From an uncultured Bacillota bacterium (GTDB lineage: Bacteria > Bacillota_I > Bacilli_A > RF39 > UBA660): a stretch of DNA of 23,117 bases. This document shows positions 1 through 7,052 of this stretch, piece after piece. Under the pieces are notes generated by a model. The model was not told the DNA's origin and ran no database searches. It was given only the letters and a program-made list of their open reading frames with translations. Location of the stretch: positions 1-23,117 of the forward strand of contig CAMUZJ010000010.1 in assembly GCA_947165195.1 (NCBI GenBank), read 5' to 3'. Position 1 is the stretch's first letter. Each line of letters starts with the position of its first letter. The position numbers and the translations under genes are program-made.

Positions 1-21
1 TATTTTTTTATCAAATTCTAT

Positions 22-50
22 TTGACAAAAAAGATATCTTGCCATAGAAT
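22..50 (+). promoter_or_regulatory. Sigma-A-type promoter of the first gene
   Basis: TTGACA at 22-27 and TAGAAT at 45-50 are separated by 17 bp, a near-consensus vegetative promoter. Transcription should start near 57. The TTG at 22 opens the same reading frame as the gene but is the -35 box itself, so translation cannot begin there. Confidence 0.8.
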
Positions 51-102
51 CTTTTATATACAAAAATTGTATAAGATACAGGGAAGATACAGGGAGAGAA
101 AT

Positions 103-570
103 ATGAATCTAAAATTATTTACAAAAGAACAAACTGAATTTTTAAGAAAAAATGTAGAAGAAGCACAAAGAATAGATAGTTTAATAGCAAATTTAGATGC
201 TATCTCACAAGGAACAAATGCCAGCGAAACAGATAAAAAAGTAAAGAGTTATTTAATAAGAGCTTACTTAGATGAGAATAAAAATAAAATAGTAGAAAAT
301 CTTCGTCCTTTTAAAGAAAGAGATGAACTATTTCAAGCAAGAAAGAATCAAATTATGAGTCAATATGGATTTGGCCCAACTGACAAAGGAAATATCCATA
401 CAATAAGAGCTAGTTTATTACTAGAAAAAAGAATGAGAGAAGAAGTTTCAGATATGACTTTTGATTTAAGAGGTAAAAAAATGTCTGATAGAGAAACAGA
501 AAAAGTATTTCCAAATCTTACTCAAAGTAAACCAAAAGTATTACAGAAAGATACAGGATTATCTAGATAA
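103..570 (+). CDS. Hypothetical protein, 155 aa
   Basis: I do not recognise the family. The 155-residue product is charged and probably mostly helical and soluble; it has no signal peptide, membrane segment or cysteine motif. The ATG at 103 is chosen because AGGGAG lies about seven bases upstream and because the upstream in-frame codons fall inside the promoter. The 5' leader carries a perfect tandem 11-bp duplication, AGATACAGGGA at 74-84 and 85-95, which doubles the ribosome-binding-like AGGGA core. The gene stands alone on the plus strand and converges with the ABC-F gene across a shared bidirectional terminator. Nothing in the neighbourhood suggests a function. That it is a real gene is supported by the promoter, the ribosome binding site and the terminator together. 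Confidence 0.75.
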   Translation: MNLKLFTKEQTEFLRKNVEEAQRIDSLIANLDAISQGTNASETDKKVKSYLIRAYLDENKNKIVENLRPFKERDELFQARKNQIMSQYGFGPTDKGNIHTIRASLLLEKRMREEVSDMTFDLRGKKMSDRETEKVFPNLTQSKPKVLQKDTGLSR

Positions 571-573
571 AAC

Positions 574-611
574 AAAAAGCAAATAAGAGCAATACTTATT
601 TGTTTTTTCTT
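574..611. terminator. Bidirectional intrinsic terminator
   Basis: CAAATAAG (580-587) and CTTATTTG (595-602) form a perfect 8-bp stem with a 7-nt loop. It is flanked by A-rich sequence on the left and T-rich sequence on the right, so it has a U-tract in both directions. It lies between two convergent genes and should end both. Confidence 0.8.
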
Positions 612-2189
612 TTATTTATAATACGATATTTTTCCTGATGGTAAATGTAGTGTTCTTTCAATATTTATTTTATTGATAAAGGCATCATTATGGGATACTA
701 AAATAATACTTCCTAAATAATTACTAAAAACTTCTCCTATAATACTTTGAGTTTCTTTATCTAAATGATTAGTAGGCTCATCTAGTAATAACAAATTAGC
801 ACCACTAACCGATAATTTAGCAAGAGCAACTCTTGCTCTCTCTCCTGGAGATAATACATTTATTTTTTTGAAAACATCATCTCCATAAAATAAAAATTTT
901 CCCAAAACAGAACGAACTTTATTAAGAGATAAGTCTAAATCACTAAAATTATCTAGAATAGTTCTATCCATCTCCAGTCCTTCTAACTCTTGTGCATAAT
1001 ATCCAATAATTACTTTATTTCCAATCTTTATGATTCCACTATCTGGAGTTAGACTTCCATAAATTAATTTTAATAATGTACTTTTACCAGCCCCATTTTT
1101 TCCTACTATCAAAAATTTTTCTCCTTTATATAATGAGAAAGATAAATGATCGATTATATTTTTACCATTCTTATTATATTTAAAAGATAAATCAGAAATC
1201 GTAATAGGAATAGCATTTAATTCTTGATGAATTTCCATCTTAAGATTCACTTTTTTATTCTCATCAAGTATTTTTACTTTATTTTCTAATAATTTTTCTA
1301 GCTTCTTTTCACGATCTTTCGCCATCTGTTTTCTTTTTCCACTAGCAGTTGCATATTTTGTAATAATTTCTCTTAGCTTATTTTCTTCTTGCTCTTCTTT
1401 TTTTGCTTCTCTTTTTAAATTTTCTTCATACTCTGTCTGTAATTTAAGAAACTTATCATAATTTCCATCAAATAATTTTATTTTCTTTGTTCTTTTATCA
1501 ATAAATAAAGTTTTTGTCGTAATTTGATTTAGAAAATCAATATCATGAGAAATTACAAAAACAGTACCATGATAATTTTTTAGATATTCAATTATAAAAT
1601 CTCTACTCTCTTTATCCATATGATTAGTAGGCTCGTCTAATAAAATAATTTCCGGATTAGAATATAATAGTTTTGCAAAAGCAACTTTTGACTTTTGCCC
1701 ACCTGATAATTGTGAGAGTTTTTGTAGTAATAATTCCTCTTTGATACCTATTCCTTGAATAATAATATCTAATTGTTGCATAGCCTGGAATTGATCCCAA
1801 TAGTTTAATTGATTCTGAATATTATCAATCTTTTTATAAACCAATTCAAAGTTTTCTAATGGATTTGCTAATTTTTCATAGAAAGATTGTAATTTATTTT
1901 CTAACGTCTCTATTGGTCTTCCACTTTTTAAATAATCAAAAACAGAAATATTTTTATCTTCCATATCTTCTAATACAATTTGAGGTAACCAATCAATACG
2001 TTGATTATTTTTAATCACAATACTACCAGAATCTAGTTCTTCTTTCTTCATTAATACCTTTAAAAAAGTAGACTTTCCGGCACCATTCACACCCACAACA
2101 CCTATTTTTTCTTGCTCTGGTATTATCAGACAAATATCATCAAATACATCTTGCATTCCGTAAGATAAGGATACATTTCTAAGTTCCAT
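612..2189 (-). CDS. ABC-F family ATPase (ribosome-associated)
   Basis: This soluble protein of 525 aa has two ATP-binding cassettes and no membrane segments, the ABC-F layout. Cassette 1 has Walker A GVNGAGKST (33-41), signature LSGGQ (161-165) and Walker B LLDEPTNH. Cassette 2 has GKNGAGKST (363-371), LSPGE (446-450) and LLDEPTNHLD. The charged, lysine/glutamate-rich stretch at about 250-315 corresponds to the inter-domain linker that in this family reaches into the ribosome's tRNA exit or P site. Known members are translation factors or protect ribosomes from antibiotics; which applies here cannot be told from sequence alone. The ATG follows AGAGGGG by about seven bases. That ribosome binding site can be buried in a hairpin (2197-2217), hinting at translational control. 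Neighbours are a GNAT pseudogene, a Nudix hydrolase and an APH-like kinase. Confidence 0.93.
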   Translation of the reverse strand: MELRNVSLSYGMQDVFDDICLIIPEQEKIGVVGVNGAGKSTFLKVLMKKEELDSGSIVIKNNQRIDWLPQIVLEDMEDKNISVFDYLKSGRPIETLENKLQSFYEKLANPLENFELVYKKIDNIQNQLNYWDQFQAMQQLDIIIQGIGIKEELLLQKLSQLSGGQKSKVAFAKLLYSNPEIILLDEPTNHMDKESRDFIIEYLKNYHGTVFVISHDIDFLNQITTKTLFIDKRTKKIKLFDGNYDKFLKLQTEYEENLKREAKKEEQEENKLREIITKYATASGKRKQMAKDREKKLEKLLENKVKILDENKKVNLKMEIHQELNAIPITISDLSFKYNKNGKNIIDHLSFSLYKGEKFLIVGKNGAGKSTLLKLIYGSLTPDSGIIKIGNKVIIGYYAQELEGLEMDRTILDNFSDLDLSLNKVRSVLGKFLFYGDDVFKKINVLSPGERARVALAKLSVSGANLLLLDEPTNHLDKETQSIIGEVFSNYLGSIILVSHNDAFINKINIERTLHLPSGKISYYK

Positions 2190-2196
2190 GTTATCA

Positions 2197-2217
2197 CCCC
2201 TCTCTAACAGAGAAAGG
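2197..2217 (-). promoter_or_regulatory. Hairpin masking the ABC-F ribosome binding site
   Basis: On the minus strand CCTTTCTCT (2217-2209) can pair over nine base pairs, two of them G-U, with AGAGAGGGG (2205-2197), leaving a GTT loop. The 3' arm is the ribosome binding site of the ABC-F gene. The pairing is seen directly; a role in regulation is inference. Confidence 0.45.
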
Positions 2218-2225
2218 AAAAAAAT

Positions 2226-2832
2226 TTAATTTTGTAGTTTCTTTGTAAAAATATATTGGACCATAGCAGTTGGAATTTTATTTTCAAAATACTTTATATA
2301 ATCCCCCATTATAAAAGTTACTTCGTACATTATAAACCCATAAGTTTCTCCTTGATAAGATTTTAATTCCTTAAATCCACATAAATTATTCTTTCTAATT
2401 TCTTCCACTCTCACAAAATCATAGACTTGTACCAGTAAAGAGGGTTTATAATTTAGCTTTTCATAAAAACCACAAGTTCTCCATCTAGCTCCTAAAGAAA
2501 TAGATTGTAATCCTATATTTCTACAAATATTTTCAAATTCTTTTACAAGTTTAGTATCTAATTTTAAATTTCGATAGTTTAGATTGACTGCTAATATAGA
2601 TAAAGTTACTTTTTTATTTAGTATTTTCCTATCACGCAACCTATCACTTTACCATTTGCTTCTGCATAAATCAGTAATCGATTATTCTTTTTCAACATCT
2701 CACACATCTCATAATATCTATCTCCCATTGGATAATAATGTTCATGATATTTTTTTGCCTCAGTATAAAATACTTTCGAGAAAAAAAGAAAATACCTCTT
2801 TCAATTTTTCTTAATTTTAGTTCAATATTCAT
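2226..2832 (-). pseudogene. Frameshifted GNAT N-acetyltransferase
   Basis: An acetyltransferase of the GNAT family can be read only by changing frame three times. The start ATG at 2832 is preceded by GATGGGG and reads MNIELKLRKI. The frame then shifts at about 2805 to KEVFSFFLESILY, and at about 2765 to TEAKKYHEHYYPMGDRYYEM and on through VIGCVIGK. It shifts again at about 2635 into an open frame that runs to 2226. That last part contains ILAVNLNYRN (acetyl-CoA-binding strand and helix region) and SLGARWRTCGFYEKLNYKP, the typical FYEKLG(Y/F)KP end of the fold. The pieces join into a plausible full-length enzyme of about 200 aa, so this is a decayed gene rather than unrelated ORFs. A truncated C-terminal product from the 2639 ATG is conceivable but would lack half the fold. 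Assembly indels in homopolymers cannot be excluded. Confidence 0.8.
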
Positions 2833-2858
2833 AAACTTAACCCCATCAAATTTCCTAT

Positions 2859-2888
2859 ATTATATCACATGTTAATAAATATATGTAA
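2859..2888 (-). promoter_or_regulatory. Extended -10 promoter of the GNAT pseudogene
   Basis: On the minus strand TATAAT (2864-2859) is preceded by TG one base upstream, an extended -10. A weak TTACAT -35 lies 18 bp further up. It sits about 27 bases before the pseudogene ATG. Confidence 0.55.
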
Positions 2889-2916
2889 AATAGTTTTTTC
2901 TATTTTACTTAATAAT

Positions 2917-3366
2917 CTATTTTAGACTATTTTGAGAGGTATTTACTACTTTCTCTAAGAACTGCTTTCTAATAAGTTCTGGAACCAAATTAATATTTTC
3001 ATCTACTATATCTTTTACAGAAATCATTTCAGGTAAATAAATACCTCTATCAGAATAACTTAAATCTGTATATTCAGGTCCCATACCAGTTCCAATTACT
3101 CCAGATATTCTCTCAATTAACATATAATATTGATTTTCTTTTTCTGATTCTAAAGTTATTACTGGCTGGTTAGAAATTACCTTAACTTCTATTCCTACTT
3201 CTTCCTTTAATTCTCTAATTATACAATCTTCTAATGTTTCACCATCTTCTATGCCACCACCTGGAATCACATAATATTCAACACTTTGTTTATTTATTTT
3301 CTTAATTCTATGAATCAATAATACTTTATTATCTTCTATTAAGATACCACCTGCTCTATTTCTCAT
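2917..3366 (-). CDS. Nudix hydrolase
   Basis: This 149-aa protein of usual Nudix length hydrolyses, by family, a nucleoside diphosphate linked to another moiety. The complete Nudix box lies at residues 37-59: G37, E43, then REL at 51-53, E55, E56, G58 and I59 fit the G-x5-E-x7-REU-x-EE-x-G-U rule. The metal-binding glutamates are therefore intact. The substrate cannot be told. The ATG follows AAAGGAG by seven bases. It starts 27 bases after the stop of the upstream kinase-like gene and the two probably form an operon. The short polar C-terminus has no recognisable extra domain. Confidence 0.9.
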   Translation of the reverse strand: MRNRAGGILIEDNKVLLIHRIKKINKQSVEYYVIPGGGIEDGETLEDCIIRELKEEVGIEVKVISNQPVITLESEKENQYYMLIERISGVIGTGMGPEYTDLSYSDRGIYLPEMISVKDIVDENINLVPELIRKQFLEKVVNTSQNSLK

Positions 3367-3393
3367 AAAACTACTCCTTTAAATTATTTAGTA

Positions 3394-4413
3394 TTATATT
3401 TCAATCTCCTCTAATAAGCGTTCTGATATAGTACTAGCATTATTTATTAAAAATCTACATACATTGGTCCTATACATTCCAAATTTTAATAAATCTGTGC
3501 TTCCATTATCCAAATATTGTTTATATCCAAAAGAACTTTTTAATAATTGAATAAGATATATATAAGACATATATTTTAAATCGTATTTATTCAAACCTGA
3601 ATACTCTAAATATTTTTTTACATAAGATATAAATCCATCTAGATCAAACTTTCCATTTTTATTTTTATAATATATATAACTATATGACCTTATGATTTCC
3701 CAAGCAATCGGCATATAAGTGGCAGAAACAAAATCTATTATTGCATTTATTTTACCGTCTAAATATATAAATTGCATTACACTATAATCTCCATGTGTAT
3801 ATTTTATTGACATTTTGTTTAAATCTGAAAAGTCTATCTGTTTTAATTTTTCTAACATTTTAATTTTTTCATTTAAGTCAACCATTATTTCGTCATAAAA
3901 TTCATTTTTCTCTACTTTTAAAATCAAATCTTGATACATTTTTATGGAACTATCAAAATCTGTTTTAAACCAGCCATCAACATTACATTTATCTTTATAT
4001 TTATAACTTTCTAATTCATAAACAATTTTTCCTAAATATTCTGCTGATTCCAAAGTTTGCTCAAAGGTTCCTCTATTTTTTTCTAAAACATATCCATCTA
4101 TATATTTTTGTAATGTTATTGTTTTATTTTGATTTACAAATGAATAAGAACCGTTTGACATTCTTATGTATTCAGGAACTTTTATTTTCTTATTTCTAAG
4201 ATAATTTATAATATTTATTTCTTTATTTATATCATCCTGTGAATATTTTGACTGAAATTCCTTTAATATATACGTATTATCCTCTTTATCTATTAATTTA
4301 TATATATTAGCACTACCTCTGTTAATCTTATTGACTCTGCATATATTAATATCGTAATTTTCTTTTACTAATTTTATTATTATTTTCTTATTTAATAAAC
4401 TCTTTTCTAGCAT
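3394..4413 (-). CDS. Aminoglycoside-phosphotransferase-fold kinase
   Basis: This 339-aa protein belongs by pattern to the APH/choline-kinase-like phosphotransferase superfamily. The N-lobe has YKLIDKEDNTYILKEF, where the lysine of ILKEF would bind ATP. The catalytic loop is THGDYSVMQ, matching HGDxxxxN with the final Asn replaced by Gln. The metal-binding motif is AIIDF. Known relatives phosphorylate aminoglycosides, choline, homoserine, methylthioribose or spore-coat sugars; the substrate here is unknown. I choose the ATG at 4413 because GGTGA lies five bases upstream. The ATG at 4425 is in frame but has no ribosome binding site. The product is AT-rich in codons and rich in Lys, Tyr and Ile. 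It leads a probable two-gene operon with the Nudix hydrolase; a small-molecule detoxification or salvage role is possible but unproven. Confidence 0.75.
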   Translation of the reverse strand: MLEKSLLNKKIIIKLVKENYDINICRVNKINRGSANIYKLIDKEDNTYILKEFQSKYSQDDINKEINIINYLRNKKIKVPEYIRMSNGSYSFVNQNKTITLQKYIDGYVLEKNRGTFEQTLESAEYLGKIVYELESYKYKDKCNVDGWFKTDFDSSIKMYQDLILKVEKNEFYDEIMVDLNEKIKMLEKLKQIDFSDLNKMSIKYTHGDYSVMQFIYLDGKINAIIDFVSATYMPIAWEIIRSYSYIYYKNKNGKFDLDGFISYVKKYLEYSGLNKYDLKYMSYIYLIQLLKSSFGYKQYLDNGSTDLLKFGMYRTNVCRFLINNASTISERLLEEIEI

Positions 4414-4492
4414 ATCATTCACCATAAAAATATTTATAATAATTAATTTTATTTAAAAAAACTAGTGGAGTAAAAATACATAATCATTAAAA

Positions 4493-4526
4493 CTAAAAAA
4501 GCCCAATACCAAACGGTATCTAGCTT
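4493..4526 (-). terminator. Intrinsic terminator after tRNA-Glu
   Basis: On the minus strand AAGCTAGATACC (4526-4515) pairs with GGTATTGGGCTT (4510-4499) around a GTTT loop, with one mismatch. A run of T (4500-4495) follows. It lies 12 bases after the tRNA 3' end. Confidence 0.8.
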
Positions 4527-4538
4527 TTAATTTTAAAC

Positions 4539-4615
4539 TGGTAGCCTGTACGGAATTCGAATCCGTGAATGTTACCTTGAGAGGGTAATGTGTTAAGCCA
4601 CTTCACCAACAGGCC
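4539..4615 (-). tRNA. tRNA-Glu (anticodon CUC)
   Basis: A complete cloverleaf can be folded. The 7-bp acceptor stem is GGCCTGT with ACAGGCT, followed by discriminator A and an encoded CCA. The anticodon stem is TTACC/GGTAA with loop CTCTCAA, giving anticodon CTC (glutamate, codon GAG). The T stem is ACGGA/TCCGT with loop TTCGAAT. The overall sequence resembles the Firmicutes tRNA-Glu family, which usually has anticodon UUC, so this is probably a second isoacceptor. It has its own promoter (4647-4675) and terminator (4493-4526) and is therefore a single-gene unit. The first pair of the acceptor stem is G-U. Confidence 0.95.
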
Positions 4616-4625
4616 ATAAATAAAA

Positions 4626-4678
4626 CTATTGTCAAATGACTACTTAATGATAACACAAATTTTTGCCTATGACAATAG
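4626..4678. repeat. 9-bp inverted repeat between a gene end and tRNA-Glu
   Basis: CTATTGTCA (4626-4634) and TGACAATAG (4670-4678) are perfect inverted copies 35 bases apart. Read on the minus strand the repeat begins right at the stop of the 120-aa gene and ends in TTTTATTT, so it could act as a long-loop terminator. The right arm also contains the tRNA -35 box. Confidence 0.5.
4647..4675 (-). promoter_or_regulatory. Promoter of tRNA-Glu
   Basis: On the minus strand TTGTCA (4675-4670) and TATCAT (4652-4647) are 17 bp apart, with TG one base before the -10. Transcription should start near 4640, about 25 bases ahead of the tRNA. Confidence 0.7.
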
Positions 4679-5041
4679 CTATTTTTTGATAAATGTCTTT
4701 TCTTTCGGACTATTTCCATTCTCTATTTTAGTACTTAAGATACTATTTCTTAATTTATATAGCTCTTCTTTTTTGGAAGAATACTCTTCAGTTGAATTTT
4801 CACTAGATACAACTTGATACATGATATTATCATAGATTTTGCCACTTTCTTTATATTTTTTATTTTTCTTAGCTTTTTTCTCTTCTCTTCTAGAGCTAAA
4901 AGAAGTATCCATCCACTCTATTCCATCCAACAAAAAATCTCCAAATAGGCAAAAAGCTTTTCCTATTCCAGAAAAAACTTTTCTCCCTCCATTAGCTATC
5001 CCTTCAAAAAAATCTCCTATCAATGATAAAAAATCATCCAT
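4679..5041 (-). CDS. Hypothetical protein downstream of murC
   Basis: This 120-aa protein is not recognised. Residues 1-45 are hydrophobic and aromatic with spaced glycines (GDFFEGIANGGRKVFSGIGK), more like amphipathic, membrane-surface helices than a clean transmembrane segment. Residues 48-65 are a strongly basic patch (RREEKKAKKNKKYK), and the rest is polar and probably unstructured. The ATG follows AGGGGG by seven bases. It begins 23 bases after the murC stop and has no visible promoter, so it is probably cotranscribed with murC. A peripheral membrane role near cell-wall synthesis is only a guess from position. Confidence 0.7.
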   Translation of the reverse strand: MDDFLSLIGDFFEGIANGGRKVFSGIGKAFCLFGDFLLDGIEWMDTSFSSRREEKKAKKNKKYKESGKIYDNIMYQVVSSENSTEEYSSKKEELYKLRNSILSTKIENGNSPKEKTFIKK

Positions 5042-5064
5042 TTATAAAACCCCCTGATGATATA

Positions 5065-6369
5065 TTACTTCAAAAGTTCCTTATAAGCATTAATTAAGCC
5101 ATCTACATAGGCACAACCCATAAAGCATACAATAGAGTCTTTTTCATCTTTTAACTTATCAATGGTATCTTCTGAGATAATCTCTCCTCCATCAATCTTT
5201 TCGGTAATAAGACGAGAACTAACCCCTGGATACTCTTCTTGAGTTTCCCTATTACTATCAATTTCTGTTAAATAAGTCTTATCTGCTAATTGGAAAGCAT
5301 CCACAAACTCCTCTGTAAAATCTCTCGTTCTAGAATAGGTATTTGGTACAAATACAACTACTAATCTCTTATTAGGAAATTTTTGCCTAGCTGCTTCTAA
5401 TGTCGCCTTAATTTCTGTTGGATGATGAGCGTAGTCATCAATAATTACACTACCATTTACTTCTTGTACAACAAATCTTCTTTTAGCATTTTGAAAATTA
5501 CTTAAATACTTATTTATATCTTCTATAGAAATTCCAAAAGAATGACACATCATTATCGCAGCTGTTGCATTCAAAACATTATGACTACCAAATAAAGGAC
5601 TTTCAAAAGAAGCAAAATACTTATCATTAAAATATAAATCAAAAGTAGACTTATCACTTAATAGTTTCATATTTTTAATAACGACATCATTATCTTCATG
5701 AAATCCATAAAATAACACTTTTGTCTGATAAGAAATTTTTCTTACCTCTTCATTATCTCCATTGGCAACTACTAAATTCTTCGTGTTATTGGCAAATATC
5801 TCAAAAGTGGAACGTATATCATCCAAATCTTTATAGATTTCCATATGCTCTTTTTCAATATTAGTAATAATAGAGTAAGCTGGTTTATAAGCTACAAAAT
5901 GTCTATTAAACTCATCAGACTCTACTACAAAATATTTGTTTTTTACAGATGCATATCCATCTCCAGAACCAATAAAATAATTACAACCAATCGTATTTTC
6001 TAAAATATGTTTGATAATAGAAGTAGTCGTTGTTTTCCCATGAGTACCACTGACACCAATCGTTTCAAACATATCAATAACTTCACTCATCACTTCATTA
6101 TAATTCTTAATTTTTAGACCTAACTCTTTTACACGTTGTAGTTCTTTATGATTTTGACCAACCGCAACACTATAGGTTACAATGGTATCTTTATCTAACT
6201 CATGATTTCCATCATAATAAATTTTTATACCACGGGATTCTAGTCCATCTTGTGTAAACTTATGACCTCTTGCATCATCATAACCACTTACTTCGTTTCC
6301 TAAATCTGATAAGATTTGGGCAAGAGTAGACATACCAGTCCCTTTAATTCCTAAACAATAATATTTCAC
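5065..6369 (-). CDS. murC: UDP-N-acetylmuramate--L-alanine ligase MurC
   Basis: MurC adds L-alanine to UDP-N-acetylmuramic acid with ATP, the first step of the peptidoglycan stem peptide, in the cytoplasm. The 434-aa length is normal for the family. The N-terminal domain starts with a glycine-rich GIKGTGMS (7-14) UDP-binding loop. The ATP loop is GVSGTHGKTTTT (105-116). ESDE (150-153) and H175 supply metal- and nucleotide-binding residues. GSHNVLNATAA (261-271), KRRF (296-299) and DDYAHHPTEI (311-320) are Mur ligase signatures, the last typical of MurC. The start is GTG, preceded by AAAGGGAAG at about nine bases; no better start is nearby. A strong promoter lies about 30 bases upstream, overlapped by a palindrome. 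The gene shows that this lineage makes a cell wall. Confidence 0.97.
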   Translation of the reverse strand: MKYYCLGIKGTGMSTLAQILSDLGNEVSGYDDARGHKFTQDGLESRGIKIYYDGNHELDKDTIVTYSVAVGQNHKELQRVKELGLKIKNYNEVMSEVIDMFETIGVSGTHGKTTTTSIIKHILENTIGCNYFIGSGDGYASVKNKYFVVESDEFNRHFVAYKPAYSIITNIEKEHMEIYKDLDDIRSTFEIFANNTKNLVVANGDNEEVRKISYQTKVLFYGFHEDNDVVIKNMKLLSDKSTFDLYFNDKYFASFESPLFGSHNVLNATAAIMMCHSFGISIEDINKYLSNFQNAKRRFVVQEVNGSVIIDDYAHHPTEIKATLEAARQKFPNKRLVVVFVPNTYSRTRDFTEEFVDAFQLADKTYLTEIDSNRETQEEYPGVSSRLITEKIDGGEIISEDTIDKLKDEKDSIVCFMGCAYVDGLINAYKELLK

Positions 6370-6395
6370 TTTCTAACACTTCCCTTTATGTACTT

Positions 6396-6424
6396 ATTAT
6401 AAATTAAGGTCACTTTACTGTAAA
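6396..6424 (-). promoter_or_regulatory. murC promoter
   Basis: On the minus strand TTTACA (6424-6419) and TATAAT (6401-6396) are exactly 17 bp apart, a near-consensus sigma-A promoter starting transcription just ahead of murC. Confidence 0.85.
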
Positions 6425-6426
6425 GT
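6412..6426. promoter_or_regulatory. Palindrome overlapping the murC -35 box
   Basis: ACTTTAC (6412-6418) and GTAAAGT (6420-6426) form a perfect 7-bp dyad around one central base and cover the -35 hexamer. The position is that of a repressor operator. The binding protein is unknown and the dyad could be chance in AT-rich DNA. Confidence 0.4.
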
Positions 6427-6473
6427 TTTAAATTTTTGATTGACAGATTATTTACGTATAAAGACCTTTTATC

Positions 6474-6497
6474 CTACTATAATTTATGCTATAGTAG
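6474..6497. promoter_or_regulatory. Inverted repeat over the LOG-gene -10 box
   Basis: CTACTATA (6474-6481) and TATAGTAG (6490-6497) are perfect inverted 8-bp arms with an 8-bp spacer. The left arm contains most of a TATAAT -10 candidate (6478-6483) for the plus-strand gene. I see no good -35 at normal spacing (TTGACA at 6440 is too far). It may be an operator or a 5' UTR hairpin. Confidence 0.4.
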
Positions 6498-6515
6498 AAA
6501 AAGAAGGTGATTTTT

Positions 6516-7052
6516 TTGAAGAATATATTAATTTGTTGCTCCTCTAGAGAAGAAGTAAATAAAGACTTTCTATTTTTAGCAGATACTGTTTCCAAAGAAA
6601 TTAGTTCTTTAGGATATCGTTTAATATTTGGTGCTAGTAGTAGCGGTATGATGGGTAGATGTATGAATAACTTTGATGAAGTATATTCCTATACAGTAGA
6701 AAAGTACCGTGAAGATTTAGAAAATATCCCTAGTACAAAAGAGTATATAGTAGAAACTACTTTTGATAGAACAAAAGAAATGTATAAGGATTCTGATATT
6801 ATTTTAGTACTCCCTGGAGGAACCGGTACCATAGCGGAAGTATTTTCTATTCTAGAAGAAAATAGAAGTATTTCTACTCCTAAACCTATGATTATTTATA
6901 ATTACAATGGCTATTATGATAATGTATTAAATATCATTAATATAGCAATAGATAATAATTTTAATAACTCTTCTATAAAAAATTATTATCAAGTATGTGA
7001 CAATTTAGAAGACTTAATAAAGAATATAAAAAATACTAGGGACGAAGCCTAG
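6516..7052 (+). CDS. LOG family (lysine decarboxylase-like) protein
   Basis: This 178-aa protein has the LOG fold. Some members release the base from nucleoside 5'-monophosphates (cytokinin-type phosphoribohydrolases), while others are of unknown use in bacteria. The nucleotide-binding FGASSSGMMG (38-47) is near the N-terminus, a TFDRTKEMY segment (82-90) stands where the family has its catalytic Arg-Lys, and the hallmark PGGTGTIAE is at 100-108. I place the start at TTG 6516 because GGTGA lies five bases upstream and the product then begins MKNILICCSS, as family members do. The GTG at 6507 is part of the ribosome binding site itself. It is divergent from murC with a shared control region and ends in a terminator overlapping its stop. 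Confidence 0.85.
   Translation: MKNILICCSSREEVNKDFLFLADTVSKEISSLGYRLIFGASSSGMMGRCMNNFDEVYSYTVEKYREDLENIPSTKEYIVETTFDRTKEMYKDSDIILVLPGGTGTIAEVFSILEENRSISTPKPMIIYNYNGYYDNVLNIINIAIDNNFNNSSIKNYYQVCDNLEDLIKNIKNTRDEA

Noticed and set aside
2584..2814. 76-codon plus-strand ORF
   Set aside because: It lies antisense to the frameshifted GNAT gene, has no ribosome binding site and has a composition typical of a reversed coding strand.
612..4615. Integrated mobile element next to tRNA-Glu
   Set aside because: No integrase, transposase, terminal repeats or duplicated tRNA end are visible in the window, so only a weak suspicion remains.
4839..5057. 72-codon plus-strand ORF
   Set aside because: It is fully antisense to the 120-aa gene behind murC and lacks a start signal.
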